From positions 1 through 64,000 of the forward strand of contig NZ_SNWQ01000007.1 in NCBI RefSeq assembly GCF_004361855.1: a stretch of DNA of 64,000 bases, in the 5' to 3' direction. Below, in pieces: positions 34,087-42,998 of the stretch. Source of the stretch: Kribbella caucasensis. Lineage in GTDB: Bacteria > Actinomycetota > Actinomycetes > Propionibacteriales > Kribbellaceae. The notes under the pieces are model-generated. The model was not told the origin of the DNA. It searched no databases and saw only the letters and a program-made list of their open reading frames with translations. A program made the translations under genes and the position numbers. The first letter of the stretch is position 1, and each line of letters starts with the position of its first letter.

Positions 34087-34842
34087 ATGAAGATCGTGGT
34101 TATCGGCGGTACCGGCCTGATCGGGTCGAAACTCGTGACCAAGCTCGGCGAGCACGGCCACGACGCGGTCGCGGCCTCGCCCAACACCGGGGTCAACACC
34201 CTGACCGGCGAAGGACTGGCCGAGGCCCTGGAAGGTGCGTCGGTGGTCATCGACGTGTCGAACTCACCATCCTGGGAAGACGCGGCGGTCATGGAGTTCT
34301 TCGACACGTCCACCCGCAATCTGCTCGCGGCCGAAGAGGCGGCCGGTGTGGGCCACCACGTCGCGTTGTCGGTGGTCGGTACCGAACTGCTGCTCGAGAG
34401 CGGGTACTTCCGGGCGAAACTCGCGCAGGAGAAGCTGATCGAGAGCTCGCCGATGCCGTACTCGATCGTGCGTGCGACCCAGTTCTTCGAGTTCGTGCCG
34501 GCCATCGCGGACGCGGCCACGGACGGTACGACGGTGCGGCTGGCCCACGTGCTCTTCCAGCCCATGGCCGGCGATGATGTGGCGCAGGCAGTCGGCCGGA
34601 CCGCGGTCGGTACGCCTGTGAACGGGCGGGTCGAGGTCGCAGGCCCCGACCGGTACCGAATGGACGAGTTCTTCCGGAAGGCACTTGCCGCCCACAACGA
34701 TCCCCGTGAGCTCGTCACAGACCCGAAGGCCGTGTACTTCGGAGTCTCACCGTCCGAGAGTGCGCTGGTGCCCGGCGACGGCGCGACCCTCGGCGAAACC
34801 CACTACGCGGACTGGATCGGGGACTCCAGCCGCAAGCACTGA
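34087..34842 (+). CDS. NmrA-like NAD(P)-binding SDR protein
   Basis: The product has 251 aa. The Rossmann loop 'IVVIGGTGLIGSKLV' is at the very N-terminus. 'HHVALSVVGTELLLESGYFR' lies where atypical short-chain dehydrogenases carry Tyr-Lys, but the Y-x-x-x-K set is modified to Y-F-R-A-K. This group often reduces quinones or epimerises sugars. ECF41 sigma genes are typically accompanied by such oxidoreductase/epimerase (COE) genes, and an ECF41 gene lies 0.8 kb downstream. Confidence 0.83.
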   Translation: MKIVVIGGTGLIGSKLVTKLGEHGHDAVAASPNTGVNTLTGEGLAEALEGASVVIDVSNSPSWEDAAVMEFFDTSTRNLLAAEEAAGVGHHVALSVVGTELLLESGYFRAKLAQEKLIESSPMPYSIVRATQFFEFVPAIADAATDGTTVRLAHVLFQPMAGDDVAQAVGRTAVGTPVNGRVEVAGPDRYRMDEFFRKALAAHNDPRELVTDPKAVYFGVSPSESALVPGDGATLGETHYADWIGDSSRKH

Positions 34843-34861
34843 ACCGAACGGGGGGTGCGTT

Positions 34862-35638
34862 GTGACCGCAGTGGCGATGGTTGCTGAGTTCAACGATGTT
34901 GCGGGGTGGACCGCGGACGCGGTGGAGCAGCTCGGGGACCGGTACGCGATACCTGCCGCCTGTCGCGGCAGTTCGAGTCCGGCCGCGCTCGCCTGGCTGG
35001 CCGAGGCCTGTGAGCTCTCGGCCGGCACCCGGCTGCTGGACGTCGGCGCGGGTGTCGGCGGTCCGGCAGCGTGGGCGGCCGAGCGGTTCGGCGTCCGGCC
35101 GCTCTTGCTGGAACCGATGCAGACCGCCTGCCGAGCGGCCGCACGGCTCTTCGGACTGCCGGTCATCACCGCTGACGGAGCGCGGATCCCACTGCGGACG
35201 GGTTCGATCGACGCTGCCTGGTGCCTGGGGGTGCTTTGTACGGTCGAGGACAAGGCTGTTCTGCTCGGCGAGATCCACCGGGTCCTGAGGCCCGGTGCCT
35301 CGCTGGGTCTCCTGGTGGCTGTTGCTCGAGGACCGGCGAGTCAGGCCGCTCCGGACGGCAACTACTTCCCGACTCAGCGTGAACTCGTGAGCTTGCTCAC
35401 CCGCGCTGGGTTCAGATTGACGGAGCAGACCAACCGACCTGGTGACGCACCGCTGTCCTGGTCACGGCGTGCCGAGGAAGTCACTGCGCTGGTCACGGCC
35501 ACGCACCGTGCGACTCGCGCCTACAAGCTGGCCGCTCGTCAGGGCCGGCGCCTCAACCACCTGTTGGCCACGGACCAGATCTCGATGCAACTGATCCACG
35601 CGGTTGTCACAGAACGGGAGGCTGTCTGGTCCTATTGA
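34862..35638 (+). CDS. SAM-dependent methyltransferase (class I)
   Basis: The product has 258 aa. Motif I is 'LLDVGAGVGGPAAWAAERFG' and the family loop 'AAWCLGVLCTVEDKAVLLGE' follows. GTG 34862 has a G-run (34850-34855) at ribosome-binding distance. The C-terminal ~60 residues are basic and helical. The ECF41 autoregulatory promoter lies inside its 3' end, so its transcript probably runs into, or interferes with, sigma gene expression. The acceptor is unknown. Confidence 0.82.
   Translation: MTAVAMVAEFNDVAGWTADAVEQLGDRYAIPAACRGSSSPAALAWLAEACELSAGTRLLDVGAGVGGPAAWAAERFGVRPLLLEPMQTACRAAARLFGLPVITADGARIPLRTGSIDAAWCLGVLCTVEDKAVLLGEIHRVLRPGASLGLLVAVARGPASQAAPDGNYFPTQRELVSLLTRAGFRLTEQTNRPGDAPLSWSRRAEEVTALVTATHRATRAYKLAARQGRRLNHLLATDQISMQLIHAVVTEREAVWSY
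35605..35631 (+). promoter_or_regulatory. Candidate ECF41 promoter 3 (autoregulatory)
   Basis: TGTCACA (35605-35611), 16 bp, GGTC (35628-35631), inside the end of the methyltransferase gene. It would start transcription near 35638, about 35 bases before the chosen sigma start. Confidence 0.55.
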
Positions 35639-35673
35639 GCGACGAGCAGACAGACGGGGTAGGAGCGATGGCG

Positions 35674-36582
35674 ATGACGGACGGCGTCACGGCGAACGAT
35701 TCCGGCGACTTGGAGGATCTCGAGCAGGCTGTGGCGGTGTTCGCGGAGGTGCGGCCGCGGCTGTTCGGGATCGCCTACCGGATGCTGGCGAGCGCCACCG
35801 AGGCCGAGGACCTGGTCCAGGAAGTCTGGGTGCGCTGGCAGCTCTGTGATCGCAGCGCGGTGGTCAACCCGGCGGCGTACCTCGCGACCACGACCACGAG
35901 GCTGGCAATCAACGCTGCCCAGTCCGCCCGGGTACGCCGGGAGACCTACGTCGGCCAATGGCTTCCCGAACCGGTCGACACAAGTGCGGACCCGCACCTC
36001 GGTGCCGAACGGGGTGAGGCCCTGGGATTCGCGGTCCTGCTCCTGCTGGAAAAACTCTCACCCAACGAGCGGGCGGCGTACGTGCTGCGGGAGGCGTTCG
36101 ACTACCCGTACGCGCAGATCGCCGACATCCTCCAGACGAGCGGGGCCGCGGTCCGTCAACTGGTCAGCCGTGCGCGTAAGCACGTGGTCGCCGAGCGGCG
36201 GGCGCCGGTGAAGGGATCCGAACAGCGCCGGCTGCTGACCGCCTTCGTCACCGCGGCTCGCTCGGGCGATCTGTCGGCGCTGGAGAAGCTGTTCGCCGCG
36301 GATGTGGTCAGCCTCTCCGACGGTGGTGGTGTCGTCACGGCTGCTCGCTTCCCCTTGGTCGGCGGGCAGCGGGTGGCGAAGTTCGTGACGGCCATCGCGC
36401 GCTGGTTCTGGGTCGGCGCCGACATCGAGTGGGCGCAGGAGAACGGACAGACGGCAGCGGTCCTGAGTCGCGACGGCGTCGTCTTCGCCGTGGTCACGGT
36501 CGACGCCACGGCGGACGGAATCGACCGTCTGCTCTGGATGATGAACCCAGCCAAGTTCGGCGCCGTCTCCGTCGCGACCTGA
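35674..36582 (+). CDS. ECF41-type sigma factor with SnoaL-like domain (SigJ-like)
   Basis: The product has 302 aa. Sigma region 2 has 'ASATEAEDLVQEVWVRWQLC' and region 4 'YAQIADILQTSGAAVRQLVS'. The ECF41 linker motif W-L-P-E-P is present, and the C-terminal SnoaL/NTF2-like domain ends with 'MNPAKF', matching the regulatory NPDKL position. In ECF41 this fused domain replaces an anti-sigma factor. ATG 35674 is preferred over TTG 35635 and ATG 35668 because AGGAG is eight bases upstream and the -10 region of its own promoter lies at 35628. Confidence 0.9.
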   Translation: MTDGVTANDSGDLEDLEQAVAVFAEVRPRLFGIAYRMLASATEAEDLVQEVWVRWQLCDRSAVVNPAAYLATTTTRLAINAAQSARVRRETYVGQWLPEPVDTSADPHLGAERGEALGFAVLLLLEKLSPNERAAYVLREAFDYPYAQIADILQTSGAAVRQLVSRARKHVVAERRAPVKGSEQRRLLTAFVTAARSGDLSALEKLFAADVVSLSDGGGVVTAARFPLVGGQRVAKFVTAIARWFWVGADIEWAQENGQTAAVLSRDGVVFAVVTVDATADGIDRLLWMMNPAKFGAVSVAT

Positions 36583-36651
36583 CCCGGCCGCTGTCCAGCA
36601 TCGGACAATATTGACGACGGACCGGCCGGATCTGGCATAGGTTGACTGCTC

Positions 36652-37665
36652 ATGGCTATGTTCGATCTCTCCCTCGACAAGCTCCGCGAGTACCGGCCCG
36701 ACGTGGCCGCCCCCGCCGACCTGGTCGACTTCTGGCGCCGGTCCATCGAGAAGGCGCGTACCGACGAGCTCGCCGCGTCGTTCACCGAGGTGGACAACAA
36801 GCTGGCCGTCATCGACACCTACGACGTGACGTATGCGGGCTTCGGCGGTGCGCCGATCAAGGGCTGGCTGCACGTTCCGGCGGGTGCGACCGGCCCGCTG
36901 CCGACCGTCGTCCAGTACCACGGCTACTCCGGCGGCCGCGGCTTCCCGCACGCCACGAACCTGTGGGCGCAGGCCGGATACGCCCACTTCGTGATGGACA
37001 CCCGCGGGCAGGGCTACAGCGCCGGCGGACCGAGCAACACGGCCGACGACAGCGCGTACGCCGGCCTCAACCACACGCCCGGCTTCATGACCGCCGGCAT
37101 CAGCGACCCAGAGACGTACTACTACCGCCGGGTCTACATCGACGCCGTCCGCGCACTCGAAGCGGTGCGGACCTCCCCGTTCGTGGATCCGGACAAAATC
37201 GTCGTCACCGGCGGCAGCCAGGGCGGCGGCATCTCGATCGCGGCGGCCGGCCTCGCGGGCCTGGCCGGCATCAACCTGCTCGGCTGCGCGCCGGACGTCC
37301 CGTTCCTGTGCCATTTCCAGCGCGCCGTGGAGATCACCGACAAGGAGCCGTACGCCGAGATCACCCGGTACCTGAAGGGCTTCCGCGACCAGGTCGAACC
37401 GGTCTACCGCACCCTCGGCTACTTCGACGGTGTCAACCTCGGCAGCCTCGCCACCGCGCCGGCCCTCTTCTCGGTCGCCCTGATGGACCAGACCTGCCCG
37501 CCGTCGACGGTCTACGCCGCCTACAACTCGTACGGAACCTCGTCGGGCGTCGAGGTCGGCAAGGACATGAAGGTCTACAGCCACAACAACCACGAGGGCG
37601 GCCAGACCTACCAGCAGGACGCCCAGCTCGACTGGTTCGCGAGCGTGTTCGGCACGACGTCCTGA
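36652..37665 (+). CDS. Acetyl xylan esterase / cephalosporin-C deacetylase family esterase
   Basis: The product has 337 aa, the family's usual size. The Ser nucleophile is in 'VTGGSQGGGISIAAAGL', the Asp in 'ALMDQTCPPSTVYAAYN' and the His in 'NNHEGGQTYQ'. There is no signal peptide, so a cytoplasmic carbohydrate-esterase family 7 enzyme deacetylating imported xylo-oligosaccharides or similar esters is likely. A TTGACG at 36611 may be a -35 box. ATG 36652 and ATG 36658 are both possible starts. Confidence 0.9.
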   Translation: MAMFDLSLDKLREYRPDVAAPADLVDFWRRSIEKARTDELAASFTEVDNKLAVIDTYDVTYAGFGGAPIKGWLHVPAGATGPLPTVVQYHGYSGGRGFPHATNLWAQAGYAHFVMDTRGQGYSAGGPSNTADDSAYAGLNHTPGFMTAGISDPETYYYRRVYIDAVRALEAVRTSPFVDPDKIVVTGGSQGGGISIAAAGLAGLAGINLLGCAPDVPFLCHFQRAVEITDKEPYAEITRYLKGFRDQVEPVYRTLGYFDGVNLGSLATAPALFSVALMDQTCPPSTVYAAYNSYGTSSGVEVGKDMKVYSHNNHEGGQTYQQDAQLDWFASVFGTTS

Positions 37666-37682
37666 CAGGATCATCGCCTGCC

Positions 37683-37711
37683 CGATGAGTTTGGCCGCCG
37701 CTGTCGTTTCA
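37683..37711 (+). repeat. Copy A of a dispersed 29/30-bp sequence
   Basis: CGATGAGTTTGGCCGCCGCT continuing to TGTCGTTTCA. It matches 49746-49775 with one indel and one substitution. Here it lies between two convergent gene ends, with no plus-strand gene behind it. Confidence 0.65.
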
Positions 37712-38671
37712 GTTGACCGGGAGGATGCGGCACCAGCCGTCAGAGACGAGGGTGGGGTTCATGCCGACCGACAGATAGAGGCCAAGGGCTGGGGCTGAGT
37801 TGTCGGTGTCGACGTTGAGGATGGTGCCTGCCCGCCCATCAGCGGCGTCGCGGGCGAAGGCTTCGCGCAGCAGGAATTTCGCAAGACCACGCCCGCGGAA
37901 CTCGTCGAGTACGGCGAGCATGCCGATCGAGCCGCAGTTCTCTGTCTCGACGAACTCGTTGTTGCAGATGCGAATCGCGACCGCGCGCCCGTCGATCTCG
38001 AGCAGGGTGATCTGGGACCAGTCGAAGCTGGCAGTGGCCTCGAGGTACTCGATCCACTCCTCGTGTGGGCGGGCGACGAAGCCGAGCTGGCCGCGGAAGC
38101 TGTCGATGATGATCTCGTGAGCAGTCCAGCGGGTGGCATCATCGAAGGCCCCGCGTCGGACTACGACGTCTGCCGGCTCCTCCGGGGTGGCGACCGGGCC
38201 GGTGTGATCGATCCGCATCCGCTGGTACGTCGTACTCGCGGTGAAATCATGATCGGCCAACAGTGCGCGTAATGATTCGTCGGCGCGGTACACGTCGGAG
38301 TCGACGGTGATCTCGGCATGGCCGCGCTCACGTCCCATCTCCCGGGCGCGTTGCAATGTCTGCTCGAACAGCCAGTCGGCCACCGTGGGCTTCTGCGACC
38401 ACACCTGGATTCCGACGACCTGACGGTCGCCTCTGCCGAACGCTGTCCCGTATCCGACCGGCAGGCCGTCCCCGGCGAGCACGAGGAAACCGTCGGAGCG
38501 GCGGTCGAAGCCGGGCTCGACGATGCGGTCGGCAACGTCGTCCACCGTGCCGTCTGCGATCCCGATCAACGCCGTGTTGTAGGCCGCGAGCATATCGAAC
38601 AGTGCCTCGGCGTCAGTTGGCTCAGGTGGACGGACGGTGTAGCCGTGCGGCAGTACAGCGGTGGTATTCAC
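37709..38671 (-). CDS. Double GNAT-family acetyltransferase
   Basis: The 320-aa product carries two GNAT-like halves. The C-terminal one is complete, with acetyl-CoA loop 'LDEFRGRGLAKFLLREAFAR'. The N-terminal half ('GYTVRPPEPTDAEALFDMLA') is degenerate at its binding loop, resembling mycothiol-synthase-like tandem GNATs. The substrate is unknown. The stop overlaps the end of the dispersed repeat at 37683. The 217 bp beyond its start (38672-38888) hold nothing I recognise. Confidence 0.85.
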   Translation of the reverse strand: MNTTAVLPHGYTVRPPEPTDAEALFDMLAAYNTALIGIADGTVDDVADRIVEPGFDRRSDGFLVLAGDGLPVGYGTAFGRGDRQVVGIQVWSQKPTVADWLFEQTLQRAREMGRERGHAEITVDSDVYRADESLRALLADHDFTASTTYQRMRIDHTGPVATPEEPADVVVRRGAFDDATRWTAHEIIIDSFRGQLGFVARPHEEWIEYLEATASFDWSQITLLEIDGRAVAIRICNNEFVETENCGSIGMLAVLDEFRGRGLAKFLLREAFARDAADGRAGTILNVDTDNSAPALGLYLSVGMNPTLVSDGWCRILPVN

Positions 38672-38888
38672 ACCTCACAGTGGTCGCACCCTGCCGAATA
38701 GTCCAGTGCTTGACCCCAACGGCTGCGTGACCGTCGACGTGGGCCTGGTCGGCACCCTAGGCTGCACTCCATCGTCCGGAGGACGGCCGATGTCAACGGC
38801 GGGCTCCAGCCGCGGGCCTCGCAGGACCAAGCCTCATCGGCAGGCTGAAGTGGTTGCGGCTGGCAACGAACGACGCGAGTCCGGGCGC

Positions 38889-41663
38889 TTACCAGCGGAC
38901 GAGCTTCCACACCTCCGGACGGGGTTCGTCACCGCTGCCGATGTCCGTGCCGTGCGGGGCGCCCACCTCGGCGAAGATCGCCACGGCCGACTTCAGGTGC
39001 CGCATCGTCTCGTCGGGGTGGCCCAGGGCGTGGTGCAGGTCGGCGAGGTTGTTGTGCAGCGCGGCCTCGCGGTGGCGGTCGCCCTCCTCGGTACAGAGGG
39101 CGAGAGCGGTGGTGGCGAGTTCGAGCGCGGGCTCCAGTTCCCCGTGGGCGCGATGGGCGAGGGCGAGGTTGTTCAGGGCCGCCACCCGGCCGGGCAGATC
39201 GCCGATCTGCTCAGCGAGGTCGCGGCCGGCCCGCAGATGCTGGAAGGCGTCGTCGATGCGGCCGTCGGCGGTCGCGAGCATCCCGAGCATGTTGTGTGCC
39301 TGGCCAAGGGCTCGCCTGTCGCCTGACTCGGTGGCGAACATGAGTGCCTGGCGGGCGAGTTCCGTTGCACCTGCCGCGTCACCGGCGTCGTGGCGGGTGA
39401 GGCTCAGGTCGGCAGTGACGCGGGCGTGCTCGGTGGGCTGGTCGGGAGGCAGGGTTTCCAGTGCGGCGCGGAAGTGTGCCTCCGCGAGTGCCCACTCCCC
39501 GCGCCGGTGACGCAGACGCCCCAGCCGGTGTTCGATCCCCGGCAGGTCGGCCGTGGGTGCGTCGGCGGCCGCGAGCTCGTAGCTGCTCACCGCGGCGGCG
39601 TAGTCCCCGGCAAGCGTCTCGAGGTCTCCGATCGAGGCGTGCAGGGTGGACGGCTTGTCGTGCCCGAGCGCCAGCGCCGCGTGCAGGTGTTCGAGGGCCT
39701 CAGCGTTGGCGTAAACCTTGCGGGCTTGCTCGGCGGCGGCAGCGTAGGCCTGGGCGGCTTCCTCGTCATGGCCGGCGAGTTGGAGGTGGTGGGCAACGAC
39801 TGCTGCCGGGCCGTGGACGGCGCGGGCCGCCCGGGCGTGCAACAGTCGGCGCCGGGCGAGGCTGGTGTCGTCGGATACGAGCCTTCGCAGTTGGTCGTGG
39901 ACGAAGTCGTAGTCGAGGGCCCCTTCGCGGATCAGCCCGCGGCGTACCAGTTCCTCCAGCGACGCGACGGTCTCCTCGTCAGTGCGCCCGCTGACCGCAC
40001 GGACCGTGTCGACGTCGAACGATCGCCCGAGGACTGCCGCGGCGGCCAGTACTTGGCTGCCGGGGTCGCTCACCCTGTCGAGGCGTGCGCGCAGGAGGTC
40101 GTTGACGCCGGTCGGCACCGGCCAGTTCTCATCGGCACCTGTTGTGAGGGCGTTGAGGTATTCGACGACCAGCAGCGGCACGCCCTCCGTCTCGTCATAC
40201 AACCTGCGCGACAGCTCGTGGTCCATCGAGGGTCGCGTGGTGGCGAGCAGCTCAGCTATCGCGTCCACGTCCAGCCGTCCGAGCCGGCGTACGGCGCCAC
40301 CGCCTCGCGCGACCTCCGCGACAACACTGCCGACCGGGTGCTCGGCGGGGGTTCGCCAGGTGAGCGTGATCAGCAGAGTCCGGCCCGCGAGCCGGCGGAG
40401 GCCGTACCTGAGCAGTACCAAGGACGCCTCGTCCAGCCAGTGCGCGTTGTCGATGTGGATCACGCCGGGGACCGGCCCGGACACCGCCGCCGCGAGGGTG
40501 TCCCACACGGCGGCCAGGAACCTGGCTTCGGCGCCCGGGCCTTCGGCCCGGGGTTCGGAGCGGGCGTCCGCGATCTCTGGCAGGAGCCGGGACACCTCGG
40601 CGATCGTCTGCGCCGGTACGTCGTCGACCCAGCGGGCGTTCTCGCGCAGCCGGGCCCGCAGCGCATCGACCAGTGGCGCGTACGCCAGCGCTGCCTCGTC
40701 CTCGTACGCCCGGCCGGCCAGTACGGCGGCGCCGTTCTTGTGTAGGTCGAGGAGCAGCTCCTCGACCAGGCGGGTCTTGCCGATGCCGGCCTCGCCCTCG
40801 ACCACGACCAGCCGGCCGTCGTGATCGATCGCGTCGTAGACCGCCCGGACGGCACGGATGTCGTCGTACCGTCCGACGAACGGTGTCTGGGGCGGCTCGG
40901 TCTCCTGCTCCGCAGTCTCCGCGGTCTCCGCGGTAGGCAGCGACCCGGCCGCGACCAGTGTGCCCGTGTTGACGGCCTCGTAGAGCTTGGTGGTCTCGGG
41001 GAGCGGCGAAACCCCCAGCTCGCGTGAGAGCGTGCGGACGCACTGGCGGTACTGGACCAGTGCCGCGGCCCGATCCCCGGTGAGCGCGTACAACCGGATG
41101 AGCGCGCTATGCGCCGGCTCGTGCAGGGGATCGAGCGACAGCCAGCGGCGTACGTGAACAAGCGCGGCCGGATGGTTGCCGGCCTCTTCCAAGCCGGCCG
41201 CCAGTCGTGCAAGGGCGCCCGTCAGCTCGCGGCGGAGCGTGTCGGCCTGGTTACGTGCCCAATCCTCGAAGTCGGGGGCGTCCCGCAGACCGAAGCCCTC
41301 CAGGAAATCGCCGCGGAACAGACCGACCGCCGTGTCCAGGTCGCCTTCGGTCACCAGGTCCCGGAAGCGGTCGACATCGACGTACAGGCCCGGGCTTTTG
41401 ATCAGGCGGACGTGATCGCGGGTGGTCTCCAGGGACTCGGGCCCGATCGCGGCGCGCAGCGTGGACAGGGTCCGCCGTAGCGCACCGCGGGCGTGCTCGA
41501 TGTCGTTGTCCGGCCACAGCAGATCAGCCAGGGCGTCCCGTGGGCGCGGCCGGTCGGCCAGCGCCAGATGGGCGAGCAGCGCCACCGCCTTCCGGGTGTC
41601 GAACCCGACAAGCGTTCCCGCCCGCTCGACCCGAGGCGGACCCAACAGGCTGACCTCGATCAC
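38889..41663 (-). CDS. AfsR/SARP-type regulator: BTAD, AAA ATPase and TPR
   Basis: The product has 924 aa. An OmpR-like winged helix ('VIEVSLLGPPRVERAG' onward) and a BTAD domain occupy about 1-245. An NTPase module with Walker A 'VEGEAGIGKTRLVEELL' and Walker B 'GVIHIDNAHWLDEAS' follows, and then TPR repeats to the end ('GQAHNMLGMLATADGRIDDA'). GTG 41663 starts at the domain edge behind a G-rich ribosome binding site. It is divergent from the four-receptor operon at 41787, which is a plausible target. Confidence 0.9.
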   Translation of the reverse strand: MIEVSLLGPPRVERAGTLVGFDTRKAVALLAHLALADRPRPRDALADLLWPDNDIEHARGALRRTLSTLRAAIGPESLETTRDHVRLIKSPGLYVDVDRFRDLVTEGDLDTAVGLFRGDFLEGFGLRDAPDFEDWARNQADTLRRELTGALARLAAGLEEAGNHPAALVHVRRWLSLDPLHEPAHSALIRLYALTGDRAAALVQYRQCVRTLSRELGVSPLPETTKLYEAVNTGTLVAAGSLPTAETAETAEQETEPPQTPFVGRYDDIRAVRAVYDAIDHDGRLVVVEGEAGIGKTRLVEELLLDLHKNGAAVLAGRAYEDEAALAYAPLVDALRARLRENARWVDDVPAQTIAEVSRLLPEIADARSEPRAEGPGAEARFLAAVWDTLAAAVSGPVPGVIHIDNAHWLDEASLVLLRYGLRRLAGRTLLITLTWRTPAEHPVGSVVAEVARGGGAVRRLGRLDVDAIAELLATTRPSMDHELSRRLYDETEGVPLLVVEYLNALTTGADENWPVPTGVNDLLRARLDRVSDPGSQVLAAAAVLGRSFDVDTVRAVSGRTDEETVASLEELVRRGLIREGALDYDFVHDQLRRLVSDDTSLARRRLLHARAARAVHGPAAVVAHHLQLAGHDEEAAQAYAAAAEQARKVYANAEALEHLHAALALGHDKPSTLHASIGDLETLAGDYAAAVSSYELAAADAPTADLPGIEHRLGRLRHRRGEWALAEAHFRAALETLPPDQPTEHARVTADLSLTRHDAGDAAGATELARQALMFATESGDRRALGQAHNMLGMLATADGRIDDAFQHLRAGRDLAEQIGDLPGRVAALNNLALAHRAHGELEPALELATTALALCTEEGDRHREAALHNNLADLHHALGHPDETMRHLKSAVAIFAEVGAPHGTDIGSGDEPRPEVWKLVRW

Positions 41664-41786
41664 CGCACCCCCACCCCGCGTGCCGGCTGCGCGGCGGACA
41701 GCGCACCGAAACCGTAACGATTCTTGCACGGTGGAGCGCGAACATGTCTCCACAGGTGGATCGTGCGTGAAGGGGGAGGGGAGTCC

Positions 41787-42998
41787 ATGGGGGTTCGAGT
41801 GGGTGCTGCCCGCCTGGCCTGGCCTGTGTGGGGGCTGTGTGTCGCGCTCACCGCAGTTGCGCTCGTACTCTTCGTCATCAACGGGGATGCCAGGCCGGAC
41901 GGGTCTTACGGCTCCTTGGATGCCGTCATCGACGTGGCGATCCTGGGCTTTCCGACGGTCGGCGTGGCGATAACGCTACGGCAACCGGGCAACGCGATCG
42001 GCTGGCTGTTCCTCGCCACCGGGCTGGGCAACAGCCTCGGGCAGGCCCTGCTCGAGTACGGCGCCTACGCCCTGCTCCGGGCGCCGGGTACGGTCCCTGG
42101 CGGCGCCTGGGCCGGCATCGTCGCCCAGGCGGTGATCTGGCCCGCTGTCGCGGCTACCTCGCTCCTGGTGTTCGTGCTCTTCCCGACCGGGCACGTGCCG
42201 TCGCGAAGGTGGCGGTGGCTCGTGTGGGCGGTGGCGATCGACGTAGCGGCCTACGTTGCCGGGACATTCCTCGCACCGGGGGAGCTGCACTACTTCCCGA
42301 CGGTCTCGAACCCGTTCCCGGTATCCGTCCCCATCCTGTCGGTGGTCGGCGGTCTCGCCGCACCCGCCCTGGCCGTCGGGCTCGTCTTCGGGCTGGTGGC
42401 ACTGGCGGTGCGCTTCCGGCGATCGCGCGGGGTGGAACGACAGCAGATCTCCTGGATGTTCTACCTCGGAGCCCTGCTGATCGGGTCATTTCCCGTCACG
42501 ACGGCGCTGTCCTTCACCAACCTTCACGTCGGCGGCATCCCGGTATCCGAACTGGCTCTCGCGGGTTTGGTGCTGGCCATCCCCCTGGCCGTCGGTATTG
42601 CGATCCTTCGTTATCGCCTGTACGACGTGGACGTCGTCGTCAACCGGACACTGGTGTACGGCGCTCTGTCCGTGACACTGGGTGCGGCGTACATCGGCAG
42701 TGTCTTGTTGCTGCAGCTGGTGTTGAGTCCGGTGACGCGGGGATCGGGCCTGGCGGTGGCGGTGTCGACGCTCGTGGTGGCGGGGCTGTTCCGCCCGGCG
42801 CGGTCACGGATCCAGGCAATGGTCGACCGGCGATTCTTCCGGCGCCGGTACGACGCGACCAGGACCCTGGAGGCGTTCGGTGCACGGTTGCGAGAGCAGT
42901 TGGATCTCGATGCCCTCGGCACTGATCTGCAGGCCGTGGCGCGGGACACCATGCAGCCGGTCCACGTGTCGCTGTGGCTGCGGAGCGGCGACCGATGA
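41787..42998 (+). CDS. Receptor-like polytopic membrane protein, paralog 1 of 4
   Basis: The product has 403 aa and about ten predicted TM segments. A soluble C-terminal stretch follows: 'DRRFFRRRYDATRTLEAFGA', then 'LDLDALGTDLQ' and 'DTMQPVHVSLWLR'. In large actinobacterial sensor kinases this membrane domain and linker precede a GAF or histidine-kinase domain; here translation stops where that domain would begin. It looks like a stand-alone input module. A purine-rich GGGGGAGGGGAG precedes the ATG. The inverted repeat GTGGAG/CTCCAC (41731-41753) lies in the divergent gap with the SARP gene. Confidence 0.8.
   Translation: MGVRVGAARLAWPVWGLCVALTAVALVLFVINGDARPDGSYGSLDAVIDVAILGFPTVGVAITLRQPGNAIGWLFLATGLGNSLGQALLEYGAYALLRAPGTVPGGAWAGIVAQAVIWPAVAATSLLVFVLFPTGHVPSRRWRWLVWAVAIDVAAYVAGTFLAPGELHYFPTVSNPFPVSVPILSVVGGLAAPALAVGLVFGLVALAVRFRRSRGVERQQISWMFYLGALLIGSFPVTTALSFTNLHVGGIPVSELALAGLVLAIPLAVGIAILRYRLYDVDVVVNRTLVYGALSVTLGAAYIGSVLLLQLVLSPVTRGSGLAVAVSTLVVAGLFRPARSRIQAMVDRRFFRRRYDATRTLEAFGARLREQLDLDALGTDLQAVARDTMQPVHVSLWLRSGDR

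Noticed and set aside
35635-35673. TTG 35635 as start of the ECF41 sigma gene
   Set aside because: It would overlap the methyltransferase stop, lacks a ribosome binding site, and lies before the transcription start predicted from the TGTCACA-N16-GGTC promoter.
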